From Corynebacterium flavescens (lineage in GTDB: Bacteria; Actinomycetota; Actinomycetes; Mycobacteriales; Mycobacteriaceae), in NCBI RefSeq assembly GCF_008693105.1, contig NZ_VXKK01000013.1, positions 1 to 64,000 on the forward strand: DNA of 64,000 nt, written 5' to 3'. Position 1 is the first letter of the stretch, and each line of letters opens with the position of its first letter. The notes beneath the pieces were generated by a model. That model made no database searches. It had not been told where the DNA came from and saw nothing but the letters and a program-made list of their open reading frames with translations. This document shows positions 18,299 through 26,352 of this stretch, piece by piece. A program made the position numbers and the translations under genes.

Positions 18299-19210
18299 CT
18301 AAAAGCGTCCCATCCAGCTGGCAATCGTTTGCGCAAACGTGACAGGGTTCTCCACATGCGGCAAGTTCTTGGAGTCGGGGATGGTGCTCGCAGTAAAAGT
18401 TCCCCGGACCCGCTTGGTGGCCCTTTTAATCACTGGTCGCCACAGCTTCTGATCGGCGTGCACGAAGAGCACCGGGCGGGTGACTGCAGTCTCCACCCAT
18501 CCGAAGGGGACCACGGCAGTGCGCAGGCGATGATTCCACAGGATCCCACGGCGGACATTCCCGATTCTTGAGGCCTGAACGCGCAGCGAGAAGATCTTTT
18601 CCTTCTCGCTCTCCGGAAAATGCGTGGAGACGTTGAGATCCAGATCGCGGCGATAGGCGGCCACGCTCAGCAAAGGATTGCGACGCACCAGCGTCTTGGG
18701 CAGACGGCATAGGAAAGCGCGTAGGGATACCCACCCAAAGTCCCAAGGGCGCGCTGCCACCGCGCGACGCAGATCAACTGGATGCGCCGAAGATATGGAC
18801 ACCAGCCCGCGAATGCGCTCTGGGTGGCTGGCGCTCAAGGCCCAGGCCACTGCCCCTCCCGAATCCGCGCCCACGAGGAAAGCGGAGCTGTGTCCCATGG
18901 CCTGAATCAGCCCGAAGATGTCTCCCACCGCCGTGCGGATGTCTTGGCCGGCCTCCACCGGCGGCTTATCGGACATGCCGAAGCCTCGCATATCCACGGC
19001 GGCGACATGGAATCCACGCTGGGCAAGAGGGGCTATCACCTTCTGGAAATCAAACCAGCCGCCAAAGGAGCCGTGGATGAGGACGACGAGCGGATCGGAT
19101 TTGTCCCCTGCCGTCGCGGCATGCAGGCGCAGACCGCGAGTGTGGAAGAACTCGTGCTCGAAGGGGCCGTCGAGTTCGACTACGGAGGGGGAAAGCGGCA
19201 GGTGGGTCAT
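18299..19210 (-). CDS. Alpha/beta hydrolase, epoxide-hydrolase-like (EphE-type)
   Basis: A 303-residue hydrolase. The nucleophile elbow reads VGADSGGAVAW, with D116 as nucleophile, as in epoxide hydrolases and dehalogenases rather than Ser esterases. The oxyanion segment is IHGSFGGWF (45-53) and the catalytic His is in LPHVENP near 285. In Mycobacterium ephE lies at this place beside marP and the holin-like gene, supporting the assignment. Natural substrate unknown. Confidence 0.82.
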   Translation of the reverse strand: MTHLPLSPSVVELDGPFEHEFFHTRGLRLHAATAGDKSDPLVVLIHGSFGGWFDFQKVIAPLAQRGFHVAAVDMRGFGMSDKPPVEAGQDIRTAVGDIFGLIQAMGHSSAFLVGADSGGAVAWALSASHPERIRGLVSISSAHPVDLRRAVAARPWDFGWVSLRAFLCRLPKTLVRRNPLLSVAAYRRDLDLNVSTHFPESEKEKIFSLRVQASRIGNVRRGILWNHRLRTAVVPFGWVETAVTRPVLFVHADQKLWRPVIKRATKRVRGTFTASTIPDSKNLPHVENPVTFAQTIASWMGRF

Positions 19211-19380
19211 GGAGAACCTTTCTACATTGCCCGTGCCAGGCGGCGCCCGCGGACGGTGAATAGTATTAGCGCGATAGAAAAACCGCTCGTCGAAAAAGAG
19301 CGCCGAGCGGGGGATAGGGAGAGTGCAATAAAGAGGGAGGCTTTTCTAGAGAGCTAACACCGTGTGAAGGGGGAGAGGGC

Positions 19381-19881
19381 TTAGGTGAAAAGTCCGCTGC
19401 CCTTGTCGAGGGACTTGGCGGCCTTGCCTGGGACGAGGTTCTTTAGCTCCTTGGTTGACTCGATGGTCTTCTCCGGCATCCTTATCTGCTTGACCTTCTT
19501 GAAACCGACGAAGGCCACGATGGCTGCGAGGACGATCATCAAAAGGAAGACAATGAGGAATGCGGCCCAGCGGTCAAGCCACACGCTCAGCAGCTCGGCG
19601 AGGAAGAAGAAGAAGAAGAAAGAACTGTAGAGCGCAACGGTGCCAGCGACGCCGAAAAGCCCCGCGCCGATGCCGCCCTTCTTTGCCGAGACTGCCAGCT
19701 CTGTCTTGGCCAGTTCTACCTCGGAGCGCACCAGTTGCGACATTTGCTCGGTGGCGTTTGATACCAGTTGCCCAATGGATGCCTCACCGGTTTTTGAGGT
19801 ATCCGAATCGCTTAAGGGGATCGAGTTAACCTTCGGAGCGAATTGCTCGGACCCGTCAGTGAATAATCCTTCTTTGCTCAC
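19381..19881 (-). CDS. Holin-superfamily-like membrane protein (DUF1469 / Phage_holin_3_6)
   Basis: A 166-residue protein: a disordered N-terminus, an amphipathic helix (IGQLVSNATEQMSQLVRSEVELAKTEL is the typical DUF1469 start), then two membrane helices (about 72-97 and 103-125) and a basic tail. Despite the name this is a housekeeping actinobacterial protein with no known lytic role. The first helix contains six consecutive Phe encoded by a trinucleotide repeat (19603-19620). It diverges from the gene at 19995. Confidence 0.8.
   Translation of the reverse strand: MSKEGLFTDGSEQFAPKVNSIPLSDSDTSKTGEASIGQLVSNATEQMSQLVRSEVELAKTELAVSAKKGGIGAGLFGVAGTVALYSSFFFFFFLAELLSVWLDRWAAFLIVFLLMIVLAAIVAFVGFKKVKQIRMPEKTIESTKELKNLVPGKAAKSLDKGSGLFT
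19603..19620. repeat. GAA trinucleotide repeat encoding a Phe run
   Basis: Six perfect GAA units (TTC on the coding strand) encode six Phe in the first membrane helix of the holin-like protein. Length changes by slippage would keep the frame and add or remove single Phe residues. Confidence 0.8.
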
Positions 19882-19994
19882 GGTAAAAAACTCCTAGCGT
19901 CGATACAAAATCTTTTTACGGTCATACTAATGGACTTCATTCGCTCCATGAAGGCGCGACTCTCACGTGAACCTACACAGCTATCCTATATGTT

Positions 19995-20705
19995 ATGCCA
20001 GATTCTGATCCCTTGTCCCCGCTTTTGGAGCTACCGGGGGTCGAAGCCGCCGCAGCTGCCGCGGTGGAAAGCATCTCCCGCGCCCACCGCCGCCCAGCAG
20101 GATTGCGCAAGTTTGAGCTCATCTCCTCTGAATCGCTCATGCGGGGCGCGCGCTCGAGCGTCTCGATTTCCGGCGCGGCCATTCCTCCTGCCCCGGCCCC
20201 GGAGGACGTGGAGCACGGCCCTCTGGCCGAAGCCATCAGCGCCTATTCCTTGCTTGCTCCGCCCCTGCAAGAGAGCACCGTCCGCACCTTTGCGCGCGCC
20301 CCTTTGCAGGTGCTGGCGCGAATCGACGTCGCCGCAAGGGGCCGCGGCATCCCCCAGTTCGGCGCTGCCCGCCTGCAGGCCCTGGCGCGCCTCATAACTC
20401 ACGGCAGCGGGGTAGCCTTCGATAGGCTCCTGCCGGTAGTAGTGCAGGTAGAGATCGCCGCGGGAGGCTTGTTTGGCCCTCGCAGCGGGCTTGTCGCTCA
20501 AGTCGCAGGAAGGGTGGCCGCGATTCACACCGGGCTTGACCCGCGCGGTTTCGCCGTACCGGAAGGCTATCTCAACCGGCACCGCGAGCGCTATCACACG
20601 CTTCTCGCGGACTTTTTTGAGCAACCTGGCCCGCTTTTAGAGATGCTCCTTGCAGCTTGGAAGGCCGGGGGCGAGGAAGCCGACGCGATTGCGCGCGCCG
20701 TTTAG
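19995..20705 (+). CDS. Conserved actinobacterial hypothetical protein (Rv3662c position)
   Basis: A 236-residue, Ala-rich, soluble protein. In Mycobacterium the syntenic gene (Rv3662c) is unassigned; related proteins are often labelled oxidoreductase without a recognisable cofactor motif. The N-terminal FELISSESLMRGARSSVSISGA faintly recalls the N-terminal segment of Fic/Fido proteins, and GPRSGLVAQVAGRVAAIHTG sits where a Fic motif would be, but HPFxxGNGR is absent. Any Fic relation is speculation. It converges on and overlaps the HAD gene by 4 bases. Confidence 0.6.
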   Translation: MPDSDPLSPLLELPGVEAAAAAAVESISRAHRRPAGLRKFELISSESLMRGARSSVSISGAAIPPAPAPEDVEHGPLAEAISAYSLLAPPLQESTVRTFARAPLQVLARIDVAARGRGIPQFGAARLQALARLITHGSGVAFDRLLPVVVQVEIAAGGLFGPRSGLVAQVAGRVAAIHTGLDPRGFAVPEGYLNRHRERYHTLLADFFEQPGPLLEMLLAAWKAGGEEADAIARAV

Positions 20706-21565
20706 GCGGAGTGCTTGGGGTTAAGAAAACCCGTGGGGTGCTGCGCCAGCCATATGCCGGCCGCGACGATTGCTGCCGCGCCCGCGACCACGGAGGCCCC
20801 GATGCCAACTTCTTTGGCGCCCGGCATGCTCAGCAGCGGCACCGGATCCTTGAAGGTGCGGATATCCCAGCCTTGATCGAGCGCGTGCTTCTTCATGCCA
20901 CGATCGGGATTGACGGCCACGGGGTGGCCCACTAGTTCCAGCATAGTAATGTCCGTGGCGGAATCGGAATAAGCATAGGATGCGGCCAAGTCGATGTTGT
21001 CCTCGGCTGCAATCTCGCTCAGTGCCGCCGCCTTAGCCGGCCCCTTGCAATAGTGCAGGATCTTGCCGGTGAACTCACCGTTGTCCTCCTCCAGCCGTGT
21101 GGCTACTACGCGCTCTATGCCGAGTTCGTGCGCGATGAGCTCAACAAGCACGGATGCCGAGGCGGAGACAATAACAACCTCGTGGCCGGCCGCGCGGTGA
21201 CGGGAAATCAGCTCCCGCGCCTCAGCGTAGATCGCCGGCGTGACCACGTTGTGCATGGTCTCCCGCGCGATATCGCGCACCTCTGCGACTTTCCATCCAG
21301 CCACCATGGTTGCCAATTGATCCCGGGTGGCATCCATCTGCTCGCTCGACTGGCCTGCGAACATGTAGCTGGCCTTGGCCAGTGACATGTGGAGGGCCTC
21401 GGCCGGAGTGATAAGCCCATTGGCCAAGAACTCGCGCCCGAATGCAAAGGCCGAGGAGGTGGCGATGATCGTCTTGTCTAGGTCAAAAAACGCCGCCACC
21501 TTGCCGGTGCTTGCGCCACTGCGGCGCGCACTCGCAGCCTGCGGCGAAAGGTGGTGTGGGGTCAT
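20702..21565 (-). CDS. HAD-superfamily IB phosphatase (SerB-like)
   Basis: A 287-residue protein with HAD motif I AAFFDLDKTII (D28, D30), motif II VIVSAS, a Lys in the GPAKAAALSEI segment and motif III YAYSDSATDITML. A C-terminal membrane helix (about 255-275, VGIGASVVAGAAAIVAAGIWLA) anchors it. The orthologue in M. tuberculosis is Rv3661; substrates are probably small phosphoesters, with phosphoserine only one possibility. It diverges from the 6C RNA and Tad operon. Confidence 0.85.
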   Translation of the reverse strand: MTPHHLSPQAASARRSGASTGKVAAFFDLDKTIIATSSAFAFGREFLANGLITPAEALHMSLAKASYMFAGQSSEQMDATRDQLATMVAGWKVAEVRDIARETMHNVVTPAIYAEARELISRHRAAGHEVVIVSASASVLVELIAHELGIERVVATRLEEDNGEFTGKILHYCKGPAKAAALSEIAAEDNIDLAASYAYSDSATDITMLELVGHPVAVNPDRGMKKHALDQGWDIRTFKDPVPLLSMPGAKEVGIGASVVAGAAAIVAAGIWLAQHPTGFLNPKHSA

Positions 21566-21810
21566 TGCCTGCCTAATCTCAATTAAGTCTCGGCCTTGAA
21601 GGCAGAGATGACGGTGATGCTGATGATAAAGAAGTTACGGATGTGAAAAGAATAGCCCACCGCACTGACGCTGTCACTACCGTTTTTGCTTTCCCATTCT
21701 TCTTGTCGTGCTTTTCCGAACTTTGGTTACGCCTCGCCCTTGTTCTTTCTTGTTGTCCTTAGTTGACAAGCGTGTCATAATGAACGTGCAAGGCCCCGAT
21801 ATACTGTGTG

Positions 21811-21890
21811 GCCTGCCCCGGTTCTCTCCCCCGAGACCGGGTTACTGACGGCCCGCGCACACCCCCCCCCGAGGCGCGGGTCGTCACCTA
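21811..21890 (+). ncRNA. 6C small RNA (B11-type), two hairpins with C-rich loops
   Basis: Two adjacent stem-loops. Hairpin 1: CCCGGT-T-CTC (21817-21826) pairs with GAG-ACCGGG (21833-21841), loop TCCCCC. Hairpin 2: GACG-G-CCCGCGC (21847-21858) pairs with GCGCGGG-T-CGTC (21874/75-21885), with a loop containing nine consecutive C (21862-21870). Paired hairpins with C-rich loops define the actinobacterial 6C RNA, and in M. tuberculosis it lies between Rv3660c (cpaE-like) and Rv3661 (HAD), exactly the neighbours here. A TATACT at 21800-21805 fits a -10 element; T-rich tracts after 21905 could terminate it. Mycobacterial 6C RNA is reported to pair with G-rich mRNA sites. Ends are approximate. Confidence 0.85.
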
Positions 21891-22086
21891 TATCTAGGTA
21901 CTGACCTTTTTGAGTCCTGATCTTTTTGAGCGCCGAGCCTTTTTCAGCACTTAGCTGAGGGTTGTCCACAGAAGGTAGTTGTCGCAACCACAAAGTCATG
22001 GCTGTATGCGTTCGTTGGCTATATGTATCCACAGCCTCCGACGCACTCTCTAGTCTTGGGATTTGTTCCGCGGCAGGCTTAAGTCC
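21891..22086. other. Leader between the 6C RNA and the Tad operon
   Basis: T-rich tracts with a recurring CTTTTTGAG-like unit (about 21907, 21924) follow the 6C hairpins, then two DnaA-box-like sequences in the same orientation: TTGTCCACA (21962-21970) and GTATCCACA (22025-22033). No gene is visible. The operon promoter is presumably here but no clear -35/-10 pair can be picked. Confidence 0.4.
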
Positions 22087-23253
22087 ATGAGCAAAAATCA
22101 CCAGAGGCGCGCGGCCCAAGGCGGAGTGAATGCCAGTACTAGGGAAGTCCTTTCTGCTGCCCGCGGAGGACACCATGGCTATATCCTCGTGGCCATCGCC
22201 GACCCTACTCTGCGTTCTGAGGCGGTGCATGCCGCCGCGGCAACAAGCCTGGAGGTAGTCCAAGCCGAAGATCCCCGAGACATCATGCGGCTGAGTTCCT
22301 CCGCGACGGCAATCCTGGCAGATGCGCTGACCGCTCCCACGCTCGCCGGAGCGGATAGATCGGCTTTAAGCCGAGCAGGCGGCCATACGCCAGTGGTCTT
22401 TTTTATGGCTGCGGATCCCGGGCCCATCAACTACGAGGCGGCGCTGAAGTGCCGTGCGCGCCAGGCATTCATTCTTCCCGCAGAATCCACCATGCTCCTG
22501 GGTGCTCTCGGAGCCGTAGTGGAGCAATCCACGCAACGCGGTGCGCGCAGCAGCCCCGCACGCGGGGGCTGCATCGCAGTTGCCGGGACTGCCGGGGGAG
22601 TGGGGACGTCGACCTTCGCGGTGGCTCTGGCTCGTACCGTCGGCGAGGCTCTGCTCGTTGACGCGGACCCGCGCTCTGGGGGCCTTGATTTGCTGCTCGG
22701 GATCGAATCCGTGCCGGGGGCACGCTGGCCGGAGCTGAACTTCGGTGATGGCAACATTGACGCCAACGATCTTAAGCGCGCGCTGCCTGCCACCTCCGAT
22801 GGAATCGCGGTGCTCTCCCAGGCACGGTCCACAGTGGCAGACTCTTTCCAGCTCAAGCCCGCTGTCGTAGACGGGATTATCAAGGCCATGCACTCCGATC
22901 CCGGCTTCATCATCGTTGACTGCCCGGTCGATGCCATCCCCCAGGACTGCCACCACACCGTGTTGATCACCGCGGCTGAGGTGCGCTCGGCAGCGGTGGC
23001 GCAACAAGCGGTGCTGCGTCTGAGCTCCTCCCGGATTCCATACAGCCTTGTGCTGCGCCACCGCCAGTGGTCGGGGCTGGACCGAGAGGACGTCGAAAAG
23101 CTCGTGCACTGCCCAGTGAGCGCGGAAGTGCCCACCATCAAGGGGCTGATGCGGCACGTGGAAACTAGCGGATTGCCCACGCGGCTTCCCGGAGCATTGA
23201 CCAAGGCAGCCGAAGCTGTCCTCGCGGAGGCAGAGGGCGGGCGAGCACAATGA
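22087..23253 (+). CDS. tadZ: CpaE/TadZ-like MinD-family protein (Ssd-type) of the Tad locus
   Basis: A 388-residue protein: an N-terminal receiver-like domain (1-150) and a MinD/ParA-like domain. The expected Walker A reads VAGTAGGVGTSTFA, lacking both Lys residues that bind ATP, as in the mycobacterial relative Rv3660c, so it may be a non-catalytic localiser. Walker A' reads LLVDADPRSGGLDLLLG, and IIVDCP follows. TadZ proteins mark the cell site of pilus assembly; the mycobacterial protein affects septation. The start is the ATG at 22087; an upstream frame extension to 22063 is less likely. It overlaps tadA by 4 bases. Confidence 0.85.
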   Translation: MSKNHQRRAAQGGVNASTREVLSAARGGHHGYILVAIADPTLRSEAVHAAAATSLEVVQAEDPRDIMRLSSSATAILADALTAPTLAGADRSALSRAGGHTPVVFFMAADPGPINYEAALKCRARQAFILPAESTMLLGALGAVVEQSTQRGARSSPARGGCIAVAGTAGGVGTSTFAVALARTVGEALLVDADPRSGGLDLLLGIESVPGARWPELNFGDGNIDANDLKRALPATSDGIAVLSQARSTVADSFQLKPAVVDGIIKAMHSDPGFIIVDCPVDAIPQDCHHTVLITAAEVRSAAVAQQAVLRLSSSRIPYSLVLRHRQWSGLDREDVEKLVHCPVSAEVPTIKGLMRHVETSGLPTRLPGALTKAAEAVLAEAEGGRAQ

Positions 23254-24413
23254 GCGACATCCTGGACAAGATGCAACACCTCCTTGCAGCTCAGCCGGAG
23301 CTCGCCGTCGATCCCGCAGCGCTGGCACGGCGAATTCGTGCCGAGGCTGGGGTCATCAGTGACGTCGATGTCCTCGAGTTGCTGCGCCGTTTGCGCCAAG
23401 ATTCTATGGGCCTGGGAAGGCTCGAAAGCATGGTCACGCAGCCTGGGGTCACGGACGTTGTTGTCAATGGGCCCGACAAGGTTTTTATGGACAGGGGCTA
23501 CGGGCTGGAAGAACTCGACTCACCTTTTGGCAGCGATGCGGAGGTTCGCCAGCTAGCCACCCGCCTTGCCGCCGCGTGCGGAACCCGGCTTGATGATGCA
23601 CAGCCTTTCGCGGACGGGCGCATCCGTCGCGCCGATGGCACGAGTTTGCGCCTGCACGCTTTGCTGTCACCACCTGCCGTCGACGGTACGTGCATCAGCC
23701 TGCGGATCCTAAATCAAGCACAGACGTCTGTGAAGCAGTTGGTGGGCAACCGCACTGTTGCCCCGGAAGCCGCAGACGTGCTCGAGAAGATCGTGAAGAA
23801 ACGGGTTTCCTTCATCGTCGTGGGCGGAACTGGCTCGGGAAAGACAACTCTGGTCGCAGCACTCCTGGGCTTGGTGTCGGTGAAGGAGAGAATCCTCATC
23901 ATCGAAGACACCTCGGAGCTGGCGCCGATGCACCCGCATTGCGTGAGCCTGGTTTCCCGGCGCGCCAACGCCGAGGGTGCGGGAGAGATAACCATGGCGC
24001 AGCTGCTGCGCCAGGCATTGCGAATGCGCCCAGACCGCATCGTGGTCGGGGAGATTCGCGGGGCCGAGGTAGTGGACTTGCTTGCGGCGCTTAATACTGG
24101 CCACGACGGTGGGGCAGGAACACTGCATGCAAATTCACTAGCGGAAGTGCCCGCGCGGATGGAGGCGCTTGCCGCATTGGGAGGTATGGGCCGTCAAGCG
24201 TTGCATTCGCAGCTATCAGCAGCTGTTCATGTGGTGCTTGTCATGGAACGGCGACCTGAAGGTAGGAGGCTAGCGCACATCGGTGTGCTCGAGGGAAACC
24301 CGGTTGTCCCGCGCATCATCTGGAGTCTGGATTCCGGCAAGTCTGAGGGCTACCCGCAGTTTCTTGACTCTCTGGGGGACAAGTCTGACGGGAAGATAGG
24401 GGTGTCACCATGA
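23250..24413 (+). CDS. tadA: TadA/CpaF pilus-assembly ATPase
   Basis: A 387-residue hexameric secretion ATPase that powers pilin assembly from the cytoplasm. Walker A is VGGTGSGKTT (191-200), the Asp box IIEDTSEL follows near 216, Walker B is RIVVGEIRG, and the His box NTGHDGGAGTLHANS is intact. It is shorter than many CpaF proteins because the N-terminal extension is reduced. It is linked to tadZ and tadB by 4-base overlaps (ATGA type). Confidence 0.93.
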   Translation: MSDILDKMQHLLAAQPELAVDPAALARRIRAEAGVISDVDVLELLRRLRQDSMGLGRLESMVTQPGVTDVVVNGPDKVFMDRGYGLEELDSPFGSDAEVRQLATRLAAACGTRLDDAQPFADGRIRRADGTSLRLHALLSPPAVDGTCISLRILNQAQTSVKQLVGNRTVAPEAADVLEKIVKKRVSFIVVGGTGSGKTTLVAALLGLVSVKERILIIEDTSELAPMHPHCVSLVSRRANAEGAGEITMAQLLRQALRMRPDRIVVGEIRGAEVVDLLAALNTGHDGGAGTLHANSLAEVPARMEALAALGGMGRQALHSQLSAAVHVVLVMERRPEGRRLAHIGVLEGNPVVPRIIWSLDSGKSEGYPQFLDSLGDKSDGKIGVSP

Positions 24414-25204
24414 ACCTTGAAATCTATACCGCAATGCTGCTCATCGCCGCGGCGCTGTGTTGTGTGGATCCCCGTGTGAGTGGTCGCGTGCAGCTAAAAC
24501 AGAAGTCACGACCTGCGGCGAGGATAGTGATCACTAGTGCTGTTGTCGCCGGAATGGTGGTGTTTTATCTGTTCGGAAGACTGAGCGCAGCACTAGCGGC
24601 TATCGCGATTAGCTCTTGTATCGTCTGGACAATCAAGAGCTCTCTGCGCTCACGTCAGAATAAGCGCGCGCAGGAGGCAATGGCGGCGTTTCTGGGGGTT
24701 GTCACGGCTGATCTGCGCGCCGGGGCCACTGTGCCGCGGGCACTGAATCGCGGAGTGGAAGCCCTCCCCGGCAATGCGCCAACAGAGTTTGCGCAGATAC
24801 TGCATTCGGCGGCCGTCTTGGCCCACAACGGTGCCTCGCCGCATGTGGCACTGCATGAGGCCACGCACCCGGAATTGCTGCGCTTGGCGTATATGGTGGG
24901 ACTCGCGCACACTCATGGAATTGCGTTGGCTCCGCTGCTGGAGCAGGCCCACAACAGGATCGACGCTCAGCGCCGGCACGTACAGGCCACTGCCGCGAGC
25001 CTGCAGGGCCCACAGGCCACGTCCATTGTCTTGGCCTGCCTGCCGCTTGCGGGCATAGCCATGGGCGGGGCAATGGGTGCTAACTCCTTGTCGTTTCTCC
25101 TCGGCGGTGGGCTCGGCGGGGCGCTACTTGTGGGTGGCGTAGTGCTCTTGTGCAGCGGCTTCATGTGGTCGCGCACCATCATTGACAAGGCAAGCCCATG
25201 TTAA
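24410..25204 (+). CDS. tadB: Tad pilus inner-membrane platform protein (T2SSF family)
   Basis: A 264-residue protein: hydrophobic helices at about 7-20 and 40-75, a cytoplasmic T2SSF domain (RAGATVPRALNRGVEALPG near 105) and two C-terminal membrane helices (about 205-255). With TadC it forms the platform that TadA works on. It overlaps tadC by 7 bases. Confidence 0.88.
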   Translation: MNLEIYTAMLLIAAALCCVDPRVSGRVQLKQKSRPAARIVITSAVVAGMVVFYLFGRLSAALAAIAISSCIVWTIKSSLRSRQNKRAQEAMAAFLGVVTADLRAGATVPRALNRGVEALPGNAPTEFAQILHSAAVLAHNGASPHVALHEATHPELLRLAYMVGLAHTHGIALAPLLEQAHNRIDAQRRHVQATAASLQGPQATSIVLACLPLAGIAMGGAMGANSLSFLLGGGLGGALLVGGVVLLCSGFMWSRTIIDKASPC

Positions 25205-25800
25205 GCCTGCTGCTTCTCGCCGCGGCCCTGCTTGTCCCTTCTGCGCCCGCCGCAGTCCGAGTAGCCCCACGAAGAGAACCCAAGTCGGCGCGGGACGGGC
25301 CTCATCGCCGTAGCGCACTGGTGCACAGAGTGCGCAATCGCGTGCAGGAGCTGCGCGGGACTCGGGGGGATCCGCTTGCCGCCGCAGCCGATATAGAACT
25401 CTTCGCTGCGTGCATTAACTCAGGGCTGTCTACCAGGCAGGCCGCGGTGGCTCTAACGCGGGTCTCAGGGCCTGCCACCGTCTCCGCGTGGAACCGCTTA
25501 GCGGCTTTGCTCGGGGTGGGCGTGGATGTGTCCTCCGCTTGGGCACACATGCGCGAGGAGCCCTACTTGGGCGCGCTTGCCAGCCTGGTGGTCATGTCGG
25601 ATCATTCCGGTGCCGCTATTACTGCAGGCTGCCAGAGAATCATCGCCACCCTGCGCGCCGAAGCAACGGCTCATGCCACTGCGGCAGCCGAGCGCGCAGG
25701 AGTGTTCATCGCCTTCCCGTTGGCAGTGTGCTTCCTGCCAGCCTTCATCGTTCTAGGACTGGTACCGGTTGTCATCAGCCTTGGTGCCGAGCTCTTCTGA
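25198..25800 (+). CDS. tadC: Tad pilus inner-membrane platform protein (T2SSF family), short
   Basis: A 200-residue T2SSF protein: signal-like N-terminus (LLLLAAALLVPSAPAAV), the domain FAACINSGLSTRQAAVAL and a C-terminal membrane segment (GVFIAFPLAVCFLPAFIVLGLVPVVISL). It is shorter than typical TadC, as usual in actinobacterial Tad loci. The ATG lies inside the tadB stop region (ATGTTAA). Confidence 0.85.
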   Translation: MLSLLLLAAALLVPSAPAAVRVAPRREPKSARDGPHRRSALVHRVRNRVQELRGTRGDPLAAAADIELFAACINSGLSTRQAAVALTRVSGPATVSAWNRLAALLGVGVDVSSAWAHMREEPYLGALASLVVMSDHSGAAITAGCQRIIATLRAEATAHATAAAERAGVFIAFPLAVCFLPAFIVLGLVPVVISLGAELF

Positions 25801-25842
25801 CCTAAACCACACAACAAAACACTTCATTTGAAAGGGAACAAC

Positions 25843-26037
25843 ATGTTCATCACAACCATCACCAAAATCAAGCAGGAACTCAGCAATGACCGCGGGATGT
25901 CGACCATCGAGTACGCCATGGGGTCTTTGGCGGCGGCAGCACTTGCCGCGGTGCTGTACGCCGTCATCAACGGTGGCGGCGTCGTCGATGCCATCGAATC
26001 AATCATCACCGATGCTCTGTCTAAAACGCCGAGTTAG
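25843..26037 (+). CDS. Flp-type pilin (DUF4244)
   Basis: A 64-residue prepilin. A basic leader ends in DRG, then MSTIEYAMGSLAAAALAAVLY: Gly at -1 and Glu at +5 with Tyr at +6 is the signature of Flp pilins cut by a prepilin peptidase. The mature helix is about 45 residues, the expected size. AAAGGG 10 bases before the ATG at 25843 sets the start; a TTG 15 bases upstream is less likely. This is the probable structural subunit of the pilus. No prepilin peptidase gene (tadV) is in the window. Confidence 0.88.
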   Translation: MFITTITKIKQELSNDRGMSTIEYAMGSLAAAALAAVLYAVINGGGVVDAIESIITDALSKTPS

Positions 26038-26040
26038 ATA

Positions 26041-26352
26041 ATGAAAAAGATCGCAGGTGATGCCGGCTCCGTGACGGTGGAAGCCGCTCTGGCCTTGAGC
26101 TCGCTCGTCATCGTTGCCGCCGGCATCATCGGCGGGGTATCAACCATGGCGGCGTACATCGCCGCCGTCGATATCGCTGGGGCGGCAGCGCGTTCCCACG
26201 CACTCGGCGTGCCCTATCAGCCCGCCGATAGCGACGTTTCCATAGGCGTGGTGGAATCCGGCGGGCTAGTCACAGTCGAGGTCACCGTGCCAGCGGCGCT
26301 CATGGATATGCGCGCCACCGCTGTCTTTCCAGCGGAGGTCGGCGCGGCATGA
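26041..26352 (+). CDS. TadE-like minor pilin
   Basis: A 103-residue protein with the pseudopilin signature DAG-SVTVEAALALSSLVIVAAG, keeping Glu at +5, followed by one membrane helix and a small extracellular domain. TadE-like proteins are minor pilins or pilus-initiation factors. It begins 3 bases after the pilin gene and overlaps the next gene by 4 bases. Confidence 0.85.
   Translation: MKKIAGDAGSVTVEAALALSSLVIVAAGIIGGVSTMAAYIAAVDIAGAAARSHALGVPYQPADSDVSIGVVESGGLVTVEVTVPAALMDMRATAVFPAEVGAA

Noticed and set aside
19381..19881. Prophage signal from the holin-like protein
   Set aside because: DUF1469 proteins are core actinobacterial genes beside ephE and marP; no other phage genes are present.
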